Positions 8,693 through 18,142 of a DNA stretch of 64,000 nucleotides are shown here, one piece after another (the first letter of the stretch is position 1; each line of letters starts with the position of its first letter). The stretch covers positions 1 through 64,000 of the forward strand of contig JACKJE010000005.1 in the NCBI GenBank assembly GCA_020638135.1, read 5' to 3'. The notes under the pieces are model-generated. The model made no database searches. It was not told the origin of the DNA and saw only the letters and a list, made by a program, of their open reading frames with translations. The stretch is from Methylobacteriaceae bacterium (lineage in GTDB: Bacteria; Pseudomonadota; Alphaproteobacteria; Rhizobiales; Beijerinckiaceae). The translations under genes were made by a program, and so were the position numbers.

Positions 8693-10114
8693 CTATGCCG
8701 GGGGTCGCGGATCGACCGGCTTCAGCGTATCGAGCCCCAAAATCGTCTCCAGCGCCCGCGCGCCGGCGATGGCCTTGCCGTCCTCGTTGGTCGGCGCGAT
8801 CACCTGCAGGCCGACCGGCAGTTTCTCCCTTGTGAAGCCGCAGGGCAGCGAGATCGCCGGCACGCCGCACAGCGTCGGGCCATAGGCGATCGACAGCCAT
8901 TCGATGTAATTCGGATATTCGTAGCCGTCGCAATGCGTGAGATAGCGCTGCTCGACCGGAAAAGCCGCCACCACTGTGGCCGGGCACAGCAACAGGTCGT
9001 AGTCGCGCAGGAAGGCGTCCATGCGCATGGCGAGCTGGGTGCGGTGGCGTTCGGCGCGGGCGATCTCGTCGGCGGTCAGGTTCAGCCCGTCCTCGACGTT
9101 CCAGATGATGTCTTCCTTGAATTTTTCGCGGTGCTGCAGGACCAGCGGGCCGAGCGCCGTCGCGAAATTTCTTGCGCGCAGGACGCGGAAACACTCGTGC
9201 GCGCCCGAAAGGTCCGGCGAGGCCTCGACGACCTCCACCCCGGCCTCGGTAAAGCGCCGGGCGGCCTTGGCCGTGATCTCGGCGATCTCGGGATCGACCG
9301 GCGTAATGCCGAGGTTGCGTGAATAGGCGACGCGCTTCGGCAGCCAGCCCGAGCGCGCCGCCGACAGGAAGCTCTGCGCGGGGCGCGGTTTCGATAGCAG
9401 ATCGCGCCGGTCCTCGCCCGACATGGCGTCGAACAGCAGCGCGAGGTCCTCGACCGTGCGCGCCATCGGGCCCTGGACGCCGAGCGTCTGGTCGACGATG
9501 GCGCGATTGTTGGAGGCGACGCGACCGGGCGTTGGGCGCATGCCGACGATGCCACAGAAGCTCGCGGGATTGCGCAGGGAGCCGCCCATATCAGAGCCAT
9601 GCGCCAGCCATGCCGTGCCCGACGCCAGCGCCGCCGCCGCGCCGCCCGAGGAGCCGGCCGGAGTGCGGCCGGTGTTCCAGGGATTGCGGGTGATGCCGAA
9701 GACCGGATTGAAGGTGTTGCCGCCCGCGCCGAATTCCGGCGTGTTCGACTTGGCGTAGACGATCCCGCCCTCGGCCTCGACCTTGTCGACGACGATGTCG
9801 GAACCGTCGGGCACGAAATCGGCGAAGAGCGGCGAACCGGAGGTCGAGCGCACGCCCTTGACCCAGGACAGGTCCTTGATCGGCACCGGCAGGCCCGCGA
9901 GCAGGCCGCGTTCGGCGGCGGGCTTTTTCATCAAGGCGTCCGCATGGGCGCGCGCGCGATCGAAGCAGAGGATCGGCAGCGCGTTGACCTTGGGCTCGAC
10001 CTCGCCGATTCGCGCCTCCAGCGCATCGAGGCAATCGTGCGGCGTGATCTCGCCTGCCTTCAGTTTGGCGACGACAGAGTTGGCGCTTTGCGAGATCAGA
10101 TTCTGTTGCGACAT
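8693..10114 (-). CDS. Amidase (amidase-signature family)
   Basis: 473 aa from the ATG at 10114; a GTG at 10141 would add nine residues, but GGGA precedes the ATG. Amidase-signature Ser-Ser-Lys catalysis is supported by the Lys in PVPIKDLSWVKGV (near residue 77) and by TPAGSSGGAAAALASG and GSDMGGSLRNPASFCG, which carry the two serines. The C-terminal GVPAISLPCGFTREKLPVGLQV is typical. It hydrolyses an amide of unknown identity; GatA-type tRNA amidotransferase is unlikely because no gatB or gatC is nearby. It faces the MarR gene tail to tail. Confidence 0.85.
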   Translation of the reverse strand: MSQQNLISQSANSVVAKLKAGEITPHDCLDALEARIGEVEPKVNALPILCFDRARAHADALMKKPAAERGLLAGLPVPIKDLSWVKGVRSTSGSPLFADFVPDGSDIVVDKVEAEGGIVYAKSNTPEFGAGGNTFNPVFGITRNPWNTGRTPAGSSGGAAAALASGTAWLAHGSDMGGSLRNPASFCGIVGMRPTPGRVASNNRAIVDQTLGVQGPMARTVEDLALLFDAMSGEDRRDLLSKPRPAQSFLSAARSGWLPKRVAYSRNLGITPVDPEIAEITAKAARRFTEAGVEVVEASPDLSGAHECFRVLRARNFATALGPLVLQHREKFKEDIIWNVEDGLNLTADEIARAERHRTQLAMRMDAFLRDYDLLLCPATVVAAFPVEQRYLTHCDGYEYPNYIEWLSIAYGPTLCGVPAISLPCGFTREKLPVGLQVIAPTNEDGKAIAGARALETILGLDTLKPVDPRPPA

Positions 10115-10290
10115 GAGCGTTCCCACCGGCGCGTCGAACACGCGCTCTTGCCCGCCTTTTTCGCAGGCGGCGGCATCGCCGGCAAGCGCCGCAGACCGCC
10201 ACCCCCCGCGATGCTTGATCGCGCGGTTGCCGGTTCTAGTTTGGTCCGAAGCGCTGGCCTGGCATGGCGCGGCGCTATGGGGAGGGGCTC

Positions 10291-10494
10291 ATGAAGGCTT
10301 TGGCGTTTCTCGTCGCGGCTGGCGTCCTCGGCACGCAAGCGCAGGTCGCATCCGCCGGCAATATCAATCCGATGAGCCAGCGCTACAATGCGACCTCGGT
10401 CACGCGGCATCCCACGGCGCGGCAGGAGCAGAAGAAAGCGCCCAGGCGGCAGCGGCAGGGACAGCCGGCGCAGCAGGGCGGCAGCCAGTACTGA
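10291..10494 (+). CDS. Small secreted basic protein, unknown
   Basis: 67 aa starting at ATG 10291, preceded by GGAGGGG six bases upstream. There is a signal peptide (MKALAFLVAAGVLGTQAQVASA) and then a short Gln/Arg/Lys-rich mature peptide (KKAPRRQRQGQPAQQGG). No family is recognised. The upstream ATG at 10264 would add nine residues without a ribosome site. Confidence 0.6.
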   Translation: MKALAFLVAAGVLGTQAQVASAGNINPMSQRYNATSVTRHPTARQEQKKAPRRQRQGQPAQQGGSQY

Positions 10495-10580
10495 GGCCCG
10501 GCGCAGGCATTGCGTGAGCCTTTGCCTCAGCGGGCGCGATATGCTTGAGAGGCGTTCCGAACAGACAAACGGAACGCCCG

Positions 10581-11186
10581 ATGGCATTCGACCCTGCGAC
10601 GCCGCTCTTCTTTTTCCGGCACGGCGAAACTTTCTACAACGCCGAAGGGCGCATCCAGGGCCAACTCGACACGCCGCTGTCGCCGCGCGGGCGCGAACAG
10701 GCGGTCGAGGCCGGCCACAAACTCGGCGAGGCATTGGCTGCGCACGGGATCGGTCTGGACACGCCAGGCTGGTTCGCCTCGCCGCTGTCGCGCGCCTCGG
10801 AGACGATGATTCTCGCGCGCCGCGCGCTGGCGATTCCCGAGGACGATTTCAAGCGCGACGGGCGTTTGATGGAGATTTCGTTCGGCGCCTGGCAGGATCT
10901 GACCTGGCCGGAAATCGGCGCCCGCGATCCCGGCGGCTTCGCCGCGCGAAAGTCGGACTTCTGGCATTTCCGGCCACCGGGAGGCGAAAATTACGCCGAT
11001 GTCGCCGATCGCGTACGCGCATTCCTCGATGAAATCGCCGGTCCTACGGTGGTGGCCGCCCATGGCGGCGTGGCGCGCGCGCTGATGACGCTGATCGGCG
11101 GCGTGAAGCCGGAGGACACTCCGGGCATGCCGATCCATCAGGGGCGCCTGCTCGTCTTCACAGACGGGCGCGGGCGCTGGATATGA
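10581..11186 (+). CDS. Histidine phosphatase family protein (phosphoglycerate mutase-like)
   Basis: 201 aa. The catalytic RHGE motif is in FFFRHGETFYNAEGRIQGQ (phospho-His near residue 13). The second Arg and Glu lie in SPLSRASETM and LMEISFGAWQ, and the second His in VVAAHGGVARALM. The fold is that of cofactor-dependent phosphoglycerate mutase / broad phosphatases. The Gly-Ala-Trp after the Glu is common to phosphatase rather than mutase members, so a general phosphatase is the better guess. It stands alone ahead of the NRPS-like gene. Confidence 0.85.
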   Translation: MAFDPATPLFFFRHGETFYNAEGRIQGQLDTPLSPRGREQAVEAGHKLGEALAAHGIGLDTPGWFASPLSRASETMILARRALAIPEDDFKRDGRLMEISFGAWQDLTWPEIGARDPGGFAARKSDFWHFRPPGGENYADVADRVRAFLDEIAGPTVVAAHGGVARALMTLIGGVKPEDTPGMPIHQGRLLVFTDGRGRWI

Positions 11187-11362
11187 CCTGCGTTCATTGC
11201 ATGTTCAGTCGCCGCGCGGGATAGGACCGGCGCCAGACTTGTGCTAAGCCACGCGCGGCGAGGATGGCGGCGGAAAGCGCGCGCCGACGTCCGGACCCCG
11301 GGGGAACAACCGGCTCGCGGCGACCGGGCAGGAACAGGCGTAAGAGACAACAGCCGGACCGG

Positions 11363-14300
11363 ATGAACGAGATCGAGACCTCCGTGGCGGAAGCCTCCGC
11401 CGACGCCGCCCCGAACGCGACTGCCCCCGCGCCGGCCGAGCCTCCCAAGGCCGTGCTGGTCGGCCGCATCGCGCCCGAACATCTGCGCGACGAGCTGCTG
11501 GCGGAAATCTTCGCCGACACAGTGCGCCATCGGCCCAACCATGCCGCGCTCGAGACTCTCGAGCGCCTATACAATTATGCGGAAGTCGACGCGCTAGCGA
11601 CCGGCATCGCGCGCGCGCTGATTTCGCGGGGCGTGCGTCCGGGCGACGTCGTCGGTCTGTGGATGGCGCGCGGGCCGGAACTGCTGATCGCGCAGATCGC
11701 CATCGCCAAGACGGGCGCGGCCTGGCTGCCGTTCGACGCTGACGCGCCGGTCGACCGCATCGCGGTCTGTCTGACCGACGCGGAGGCCAAGGGCCTGCTG
11801 ACCTCGGCCGAATTCGCGCTGAAGGCGGAAGGGCACATGCCCTGCCCGATCCTGATCGACGAGGCGATCGTCGACCCCGCAGACGCGAGCCCGGTCGACG
11901 CGCGCGCGCTCGGCGCGACGCCCGATCATCCCGCCTACATGATCTACACGTCCGGCTCGACGGGCACGCCGAAGGGCATCGTCATCACCGGGCGCAACAT
12001 CTGCCACTATCTGCGGTCCGCCAACGAACTCTACGGCGTCTTGCCGAGCGACATTGTCTTCCAAGGCGCGTCCGTCGCCTTCGACCTGTCGATGGAGGAG
12101 ATCTGGATCCCCTATCTGGTCGGCGCGACCCTGTTCGTGGCGACGCCGCAGATCATGGGCGAGGCCGACAAGCTGCCCGACATTCTCGACGACGCCGGCG
12201 TGACCGTGCTCGATACGGTGCCGACGTTGCTCGCGATGATGCCGAAGGACGCGCCGACGCTGCGCATCATCATCCTCGGCGGCGAGGCCTGCCCTCCGGC
12301 TGTCGCGGCGCGCTGGTGCAAGCCCGGCCGTACCATCTTCAATTCCTATGGGCCGACCGAAGCGACCGTGGTCGCGACCGCCTCCGTCGTCGAGCCCGAC
12401 AAGCCCGTCACCATCGGCGGACCGATCCCCAATTACACGGCCTATGTCTGCGACGATGCGCTGAACCTGCTCGAACGCGGCATCGAGGGCGAACTCCTGA
12501 TCGGCGGGCCGGGCGTCGCCAAGGGCTATCTCAAGCGCGACGAACTGACGGCCGAAAAATTCGTCGCCAATCCCTTTGGCCTCGGCCACGCCGACCCGAT
12601 CCTCTACCGCTCCGGCGACGCCGTGGTGATGGACGAGGCGGGCAACATCAATTTCCGCGGCCGCATCGACGACCAGGTGAAGATCCGCGGGTTCCGCGTC
12701 GAGCTCGGCGAAATCGAGGCGAAGCTCACCGATCTCGCCGGCGTGTCGCAGGCCGCCGTCGTGCTGCGCGCGGTCGATGGCATCGACGAACTCGTCGCCT
12801 TCCTGACTTCGGACAAGGGCATTGAACTCGACGCCAAGACGATGCGCGGCGAGTTGCGCGCCAACCTGCCGGCCTACATGGTTCCGGGGCGCTACGAGAT
12901 TCTCGAGACGCTGCCGAAGCTGCCGTCCGGCAAGGTCAATCGCAACCTGCTCAAGAAGGCGGAGCTGAAAGCCGCCGCCCCCGTCGAAGAGCAGGAAGAG
13001 CCGCGCACCGAGACGGAAGCCACGCTGCTGGACGCCGCGAAGCGCACGCTGCCGCCGCAGGCCGTGCCGTTCGACGCGGATTTCTTCACCGATCTCGGCG
13101 GCCATTCGCTGCTCGCCGCGCGTTTCGTCTCCGCTGTGCGCGAGACGCCGCGTCTCGCCTCGATCACGCTGCAGGACGTCTACAATCTGCGCAACCTGCG
13201 CGCGATCGCCGGACATCTCGACGGCAAGGCCGACGCCGCCGGCCCGGCGCGCGATCTCTCCTTCGAGCCGCCGCCGTTCCTACGGCGCTTCCTGTGCGGG
13301 CTGGCGCAAGCGATCGCCCTGCCCTTCATTCTCGGCCTGATGACCGCGCAATGGCTCGGCGTCTTCGTCAGCTACATGCTGCTGACCGATCCCGACGCCA
13401 GCCTGCTGTCGGAAATCGTCGCGCTGCTTGGCGTCTACCTCTGCATCAATCTGGCGACGATCCTGATCTCGATCGCGGGCAAATGGCTGCTGCTCGGACG
13501 CACCAAACCCGGCCGCTATCCGCTGTGGGGAACCTATTATTTCCGCTGGTGGCTGGCGCAGCACCTGATCGCGCTCTGCCACGTCAAATGGTTCCAGGCC
13601 TCGCCGATCATGCGCCTCTATCTCTCGGCGATGGGCGCGAAGATCGGCGAAGACGCGATCATCAGCGAGGTCGACGCCGGCGCGATCGATCTCGTGAGCA
13701 TCGGGGCGGGCGCTTCGCTCGGCACGAAGCTGAAGCTCGCCAACGTGCGCGTCGTCGGCAATGAGATGATCGTCGGGCGCATCGACATCGGCGCCGACGC
13801 CTATGTCGGCACGTCCTGCGTGATCGAGGACGGCTGCGTCATCGGCGCGGGCGCGGAACTCAAGGACCTGACTTCGGTGCCGGCGGGCACTGAGATCGGC
13901 GCGCACGAAATCTGGGACGGCTCGCCCGCGCGCAAGGTGGGCGAGGTCGACGAGAGCGAACTGCCGGCGCAGGCGACCGCGTCGCCCGGCCGCCGGACGC
14001 TGCACACGTTCGTCTACACGCTGCTGCTGCTGGTGATCCCGCCGCTCGGGCTCCTGCCGATCTTCCCGGCTTTCTGGGTCTTCGACCGGATGGACTCGTG
14101 GCTCGACATCGTCGACCGCACCTATTACCTCGCCGCCATTCCGCTCTTCGCCTGGCCGACGTCGTTCGCGCTGGTCATCCTCACCGTCGGTTTCATCGCA
14201 CTCGTGCGCTGGGCCGTGCTGCCGCGCGTGAAGGAAGGCGTCTACTCCATCCATTCCTGGTTCTACGTCCGCAAATGGGCGGTTGCGCTGACAACTGAAG

Positions 14301-15430
14301 TGACTCTCGAGACGCTGTCGTCGCTGTTCGCCACAATCTACATGCGCACCTGGTATCGCCTGATGGGCGCGGGCATCGGCAAGGATTCAGAAATCTCGAC
14401 CAACCTGTCGGGCCGCTACGACATCGTCGACATCGGCGACAAGTGCTTCATCGCCGACGAAGTGGTGCTCGGCGACGAGGACATCAGGCGCGGCTGGATG
14501 ACGCTCGCCAGCGTCAAGACGGGCTCGCGCGTCTTCGTCGGCAATGACGGCGTCGTGCCGCCGGGCGCCAACATTCCGACCGGCGCGCTGATCGGCATCA
14601 AGTCCAAGCCGCCGGCCAATGAACTCATGTCGGAAGGCGACACCTGGTTCGGCTCGCCGCCGATCAAGCTGCCGGTCCGGCAGAAATTCGACGGCGGCGG
14701 CGCCAACTGGACCTACGAGCCGCCGTGGTGGAAGAAGGCGATGCGCGCGATCTTCGAGGCCGTGCACATCTCTCTGCCGACCATGCTCTACATCACCTTC
14801 GGCACCTGGGCCGTGCAATGGTTCGGGCAGACGATCCTCGACCGTCACTACGGCGCCTTCGTGTTCTATTTCATCGCCTCGTCCGTCATTATTTCGGTGG
14901 CGATGACCGCCGTGGTGATCGGCATCAAATGGGCGACGATGGGCCGCTACCAGCCGCAGGTGCAGCCGATGTGGTCGTTCTGGGCGATGCGCACGGAAGC
15001 GGTCGCGGTCATGTACTGGGGGCTGGCCGGCCGCGTCTTCCTGGACCATCTGCGCGGCACGCCCTTCCTGCCGTGGACGCTGCGCCTGTTCGGCGCGAAA
15101 TTCGGCAAGGGCGTCTACATGGACATGACCGACATCACCGAATTCGACTGCGTGACGGTCGGCGATTATTGCGCGCTGAATTCGCTGTGCGCGCTGCAGA
15201 CGCATCTCTACGAAGACCGCGTGATGAAGGTCGGCAATGTGAACCTGGGCAAGGGCGTGACGGTGGGTGCAGGCTCCACCGTCCTCTACGACACACAGGT
15301 CGGCGATTTCGCCCAACTCGGCCCTTTGACTCTGGTCATGAAGGGCGAATCCATACCGGCCAATTCGGAGTGGATCGGCGCGCCGGCCGAGCCCCGCGCG
15401 CACGAAAAACAAACCGCCGCCGCGGCTTAG
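11363..15430 (+). CDS. Pls/PosA-type single-module NRPS-like membrane enzyme
   Basis: 1355 aa starting at ATG 11363. Residues ~45-530 form an amino-acid-adenylating domain (YTSGSTGTPKGI, FNSYGPTEATV, YRSGDAV, KIRGFRVELGEIE, LPSGKVNRN). A carrier domain follows at ~555-620 (DLGGHSLLAARF, Ser for phosphopantetheine). The rest alternates membrane segments with three hexapeptide left-handed beta-helix acyltransferase-like domains, for example IGEDAIISEVDAGAIDLVSI, IGKDSEISTNLSGRYDIVDI and YMDMTDITEFDCVTVGDYC. This A-T-(TM-C)3 layout is that of epsilon-poly-L-lysine synthetase (Pls) and PosA. The adenylated substrate and the product are not predictable by eye. PPK2 follows directly. Confidence 0.9.
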   Translation: MNEIETSVAEASADAAPNATAPAPAEPPKAVLVGRIAPEHLRDELLAEIFADTVRHRPNHAALETLERLYNYAEVDALATGIARALISRGVRPGDVVGLWMARGPELLIAQIAIAKTGAAWLPFDADAPVDRIAVCLTDAEAKGLLTSAEFALKAEGHMPCPILIDEAIVDPADASPVDARALGATPDHPAYMIYTSGSTGTPKGIVITGRNICHYLRSANELYGVLPSDIVFQGASVAFDLSMEEIWIPYLVGATLFVATPQIMGEADKLPDILDDAGVTVLDTVPTLLAMMPKDAPTLRIIILGGEACPPAVAARWCKPGRTIFNSYGPTEATVVATASVVEPDKPVTIGGPIPNYTAYVCDDALNLLERGIEGELLIGGPGVAKGYLKRDELTAEKFVANPFGLGHADPILYRSGDAVVMDEAGNINFRGRIDDQVKIRGFRVELGEIEAKLTDLAGVSQAAVVLRAVDGIDELVAFLTSDKGIELDAKTMRGELRANLPAYMVPGRYEILETLPKLPSGKVNRNLLKKAELKAAAPVEEQEEPRTETEATLLDAAKRTLPPQAVPFDADFFTDLGGHSLLAARFVSAVRETPRLASITLQDVYNLRNLRAIAGHLDGKADAAGPARDLSFEPPPFLRRFLCGLAQAIALPFILGLMTAQWLGVFVSYMLLTDPDASLLSEIVALLGVYLCINLATILISIAGKWLLLGRTKPGRYPLWGTYYFRWWLAQHLIALCHVKWFQASPIMRLYLSAMGAKIGEDAIISEVDAGAIDLVSIGAGASLGTKLKLANVRVVGNEMIVGRIDIGADAYVGTSCVIEDGCVIGAGAELKDLTSVPAGTEIGAHEIWDGSPARKVGEVDESELPAQATASPGRRTLHTFVYTLLLLVIPPLGLLPIFPAFWVFDRMDSWLDIVDRTYYLAAIPLFAWPTSFALVILTVGFIALVRWAVLPRVKEGVYSIHSWFYVRKWAVALTTEVTLETLSSLFATIYMRTWYRLMGAGIGKDSEISTNLSGRYDIVDIGDKCFIADEVVLGDEDIRRGWMTLASVKTGSRVFVGNDGVVPPGANIPTGALIGIKSKPPANELMSEGDTWFGSPPIKLPVRQKFDGGGANWTYEPPWWKKAMRAIFEAVHISLPTMLYITFGTWAVQWFGQTILDRHYGAFVFYFIASSVIISVAMTAVVIGIKWATMGRYQPQVQPMWSFWAMRTEAVAVMYWGLAGRVFLDHLRGTPFLPWTLRLFGAKFGKGVYMDMTDITEFDCVTVGDYCALNSLCALQTHLYEDRVMKVGNVNLGKGVTVGAGSTVLYDTQVGDFAQLGPLTLVMKGESIPANSEWIGAPAEPRAHEKQTAAAA

Positions 15431-15533
15431 AACGCAGACCGGATACTTTCTGCAAATCCGTTGCGGCCGATCAAGGCGGACGCAAGGCGCTTTTGCCAGT
15501 CTCCGCGGCAATCGATTGTCAGGAGGCTGGCGG

Positions 15534-16604
15534 ATGATGCACGAGGAAACGAAGGAAAATCTGGGCGCGGCGGTCGAGCCCGCCATTCCGGCCGCCACGC
15601 CGATTGCCGCCAGGAGCGACAAGGATCACAAGGACAATAAAGATCACAAGGACAAGGGCGAGAAATCGAAGGACGGCAAGGCCAGGGATAAAGACAAGCA
15701 CGCCAGGGCCGAGGAGGCGCCGCGGGAACATCAGTCGATCGGCGCGATGCGGCAGGACCCGATCCTGATCCGCAAGCTCTTCGAAAGCGGTGAATACCCT
15801 TATGCGCAGCGCATGCGCGTAAAGCCCTACGAAGAGCACATGATCGCCCTGCAGCAGGAATTGCTGAAGGCGCAGCGCTGGATCGAGGAAAGCGGCGAGA
15901 AGATCATCGTCCTGTTCGAAGGGCGCGACGCCGCCGGCAAGGGCGGAACGATCAAACGCTTCATGGAACATATGAACCCGCGCACTGCGCGCGTCGTCGC
16001 GCTGCAAAAGCCGACCGAGCGCGAACGGACGCAATGGTTCTTCCAGCGCTATATCCAGCAGTTTCCGGCCGCCGGCGAACTCTGCCTGTTCGATCGCTCC
16101 TGGTACAATCGCGCGGGCGTCGAACGCGTGATGGGTTTCTGCACGCCTTCGGAATATCTCGAGTTCATGCGGCAGTGTCCGGAAATCGAACGCATGATCG
16201 TGCGCTCCGGCATCCGCCTGTTCAAATACTGGTTCTCGGTGTCGCGCGACGAACAGAGGAGCCGCTTCCAGTCGCGGGAGCACGATCCGCTGAAGCAGTG
16301 GAAGCTCTCGCCGATCGACCGCGCCTCGCTCGACAAGTGGGACGATTACACGGAAGCCAAGGAGGCCATGTTCTTCTACACGGACACGGCTGATGCGCCC
16401 TGGACGATCGTGAAGTCGGACGACAAGAAGCGCGCGCGCGTGAACTGCATGTCGCACTTCCTGTCGTCGCTGCCCTACCCCAACAAGGATCACAGCATCG
16501 TGCGCACGCCCGATCCGCTGATCGTCGGCACGACGGATCACGTGATCGGCCACGACTCGCACATCCTCGGCAAGACCGTGCATCCGGAGTTGAAGCGGGG
16601 CTGA
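15534..16604 (+). CDS. ppk2: Polyphosphate kinase 2 (PPK2)
   Basis: 356 aa. AGGAGG at 15521-15526 fixes the start at 15534. The Walker A motif is EGRDAAGKGGTIKRF (near residue 126), the lid is in PTERERTQWFFQRY, and Walker B is LFDRSWYNRAGVER. PPK2 enzymes transfer phosphate between polyphosphate and nucleoside (di)phosphates. The first ~65 residues are a Lys/Asp-rich low-complexity extension (DKDHKDNKDHKDKGEK...) not needed for catalysis. The gene lies 103 bases after the NRPS-like gene in the same direction, which may reflect nucleotide supply for adenylation; that link is speculative. Confidence 0.93.
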   Translation: MMHEETKENLGAAVEPAIPAATPIAARSDKDHKDNKDHKDKGEKSKDGKARDKDKHARAEEAPREHQSIGAMRQDPILIRKLFESGEYPYAQRMRVKPYEEHMIALQQELLKAQRWIEESGEKIIVLFEGRDAAGKGGTIKRFMEHMNPRTARVVALQKPTERERTQWFFQRYIQQFPAAGELCLFDRSWYNRAGVERVMGFCTPSEYLEFMRQCPEIERMIVRSGIRLFKYWFSVSRDEQRSRFQSREHDPLKQWKLSPIDRASLDKWDDYTEAKEAMFFYTDTADAPWTIVKSDDKKRARVNCMSHFLSSLPYPNKDHSIVRTPDPLIVGTTDHVIGHDSHILGKTVHPELKRG

Positions 16605-16683
16605 CGGCGGCCTGCAAACCAGCGTGGACTGTGCCTTTTTGCACGGTCGGCGCGTCGCCGGACGTCTAGCGTCCGGCTGCGTT

Positions 16684-16711
16684 GCGGGAACGGCCCGATT
16701 GCCGTTCCCGC
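16684..16711. terminator. Hairpin downstream of ppk2
   Basis: GCGGGAACGGC (16684-16694) and GCCGTTCCCGC (16701-16711) form an 11-bp perfect stem with a CCGATT loop, about 80 bases after the ppk2 stop. A T-run (TTTTTTT) follows only 15 bases later, so it is at best an atypical terminator. Confidence 0.4.
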
Positions 16712-16737
16712 CGAACGCGCCGGAGGTTTTTTTATGC

Positions 16738-16879
16738 GCCGCCTATCGCAACAATGGGCGACCTGCGCCGCGCGATCGCCGACTACGAGCAGGCGCTGCG
16801 GCTCAATCCGAAAATGGACACGGCGGCGCAAAATCTGGAAGTCGTGCGGATGGAGCTCGCCAAGCGCCGTGGGCGCTGA
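16738..16879 (+). pseudogene. Frameshifted C-terminal fragment of a TPR protein
   Basis: AYRNNG at 16741-16758 in one frame continues as DLRRAIADYEQALRLNPKMD in the next, which together spell one classical tetratricopeptide repeat broken by an extra G in GGG near 16757. A helix (TAAQNLEVVRMELAKRRGR) and a TGA stop follow. Nothing upstream encodes the rest of a TPR protein, so this is most likely a remnant. The small ORF starting at ATG 16754 could in theory be expressed. Confidence 0.6.
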
Positions 16880-16888
16880 TCGCGGCGC

Positions 16889-18019
16889 TCACTTCCCATA
16901 AGAAATGCGATAGATTGCGCCGGCGTAATCATCGGAAACGAGGATCGATCCGTCCCGGTCCGGCAGGATGTCGACGGGACGCCCGATGTAGGAGCGCGCG
17001 CCCTGCAGGAAGCCGGCGGCGAAAACCTCTTCCTTCTCGAACCTGCCATCGGCGCTCGCGACGATCCGCACGATCCGCCCGCCGCTATAGACGCTGCGGT
17101 TCCACGAGCCGTGCTCCGCGATGAAGATCGAATTGCGATAGTCCGGCGGGAATTGTGCGCGCGTGTAGAATTTCATGCCGAGCGGCGCGACATGCGCGCC
17201 GAGGTTTGTAACGGGCGGCGCAAACTCGCCGCACGCGCGGCCTGCCGAAAATTTCGGGTCGGGCGTGTCACCCTGATGGCAGTAAGGAAAGCCGTATTCG
17301 GCGCCCTCCTTGGCAATCATGTTCAATTTGTCGGCGGGCATGTCGTCGCCCATCCAGTCGCGCGCGTTCTCGGTGAACCAGAAGCGGCCGGAGCGCGGAT
17401 CGACATCGCCGCCGACGGTATTGCGCACCCCTCGCGCGACAGTCTCCGCCCTGCCGGTCTTCAGATCGAGACGACGCACTTCCGCCGTTCCTTTGGGCGG
17501 ATCGCAGATGTTGCAGGGCGCGCCGACGCCGAAGATCAGCCGGCCTTCCCTGTCGAAAGCCAGATATTTCCAGCCGTGATGGCGGCTCGCCGGCAGGTCG
17601 TCGTAGACGATTTTCGGCGCCGGCATGGCGTCGAGCCGGTCTTCCACGCCGTCGTAGCGCAAGATGCGATTGACGGCCGCGACATAGAGCGCGCCGTCGC
17701 GGAAGACGAGGCCGGTCGGCATGGCCAGGTCCTTCAGGACCGTTCGGACGCTGCGTCCGCCGTCGCGCCCCGTCACGGCGTAGACGGCGCCGGCGTCCAT
17801 CGAGCCGACGAACAGCACGCCTTTGTCGCCCCAGGCCATCTGGCGCGCGGACGGCAGGCCCGCGGCGTAGAGGCTGATCGAAAAGCCGGGCGGCAATTTG
17901 ATCTTCTTCAGATTTTCGAGGAGCTGCGGCATGGGCGTCGCCTCGCGCGCGGGCGCCGCGGACGACAGGGCGAGCGCTGCGAAAGCAGCGAGGGCAAGGA
18001 CAGATTCACGTCTGCGCAT
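16889..18019 (-). CDS. PQQ-dependent sugar / L-sorbosone dehydrogenase-like protein
   Basis: 376 aa. The start at 18019 has GGAGG five bases upstream. The protein has a signal peptide (RESVLALAAFAALALSSAAPA). The six-bladed propeller is seen in LPPGFSISLYAAGLPSARQM, GVLFVGSMDAGAVYAV, LYVAAVNRILRYDGV, RHHGWKYLAFDREGRLIFGVG, ARGVRNTVGGDVDPRSGRFW, GFPYCHQGD and SILVSDDYAGAIYRISY. This matches the glucose/sorbosone dehydrogenase family, soluble PQQ enzymes of the periplasm. PQQ dependence and the sugar substrate are inferred. It is divergent from aroC. Confidence 0.85.
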   Translation of the reverse strand: MRRRESVLALAAFAALALSSAAPAREATPMPQLLENLKKIKLPPGFSISLYAAGLPSARQMAWGDKGVLFVGSMDAGAVYAVTGRDGGRSVRTVLKDLAMPTGLVFRDGALYVAAVNRILRYDGVEDRLDAMPAPKIVYDDLPASRHHGWKYLAFDREGRLIFGVGAPCNICDPPKGTAEVRRLDLKTGRAETVARGVRNTVGGDVDPRSGRFWFTENARDWMGDDMPADKLNMIAKEGAEYGFPYCHQGDTPDPKFSAGRACGEFAPPVTNLGAHVAPLGMKFYTRAQFPPDYRNSIFIAEHGSWNRSVYSGGRIVRIVASADGRFEKEEVFAAGFLQGARSYIGRPVDILPDRDGSILVSDDYAGAIYRISYGK

Positions 18020-18142
18020 GGGCGCCTCCATCCCCCAATCTAGCCCGCGCCCGCGCGCGAGCCAGCCTCGGGCGATTTGACGGGGGCGGCCAGCGCGACA
18101 CAAGGCGTTCCATGTCGCACAGGGTGCGACGAAGGGTTTGGC

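Noticed and set aside
11594..15622. Long minus-strand frames opposite the NRPS-like gene (540, 324 and 411 codons)
   Set aside because: Shadow frames with low-complexity Arg/Asp/His content. The plus strand has unbroken domain signatures.
18077..18142. N-terminal extension of chorismate synthase
   Set aside because: The 22 extra residues have no similarity to AroC. MSHNTFGH at 18143 is the normal family start.
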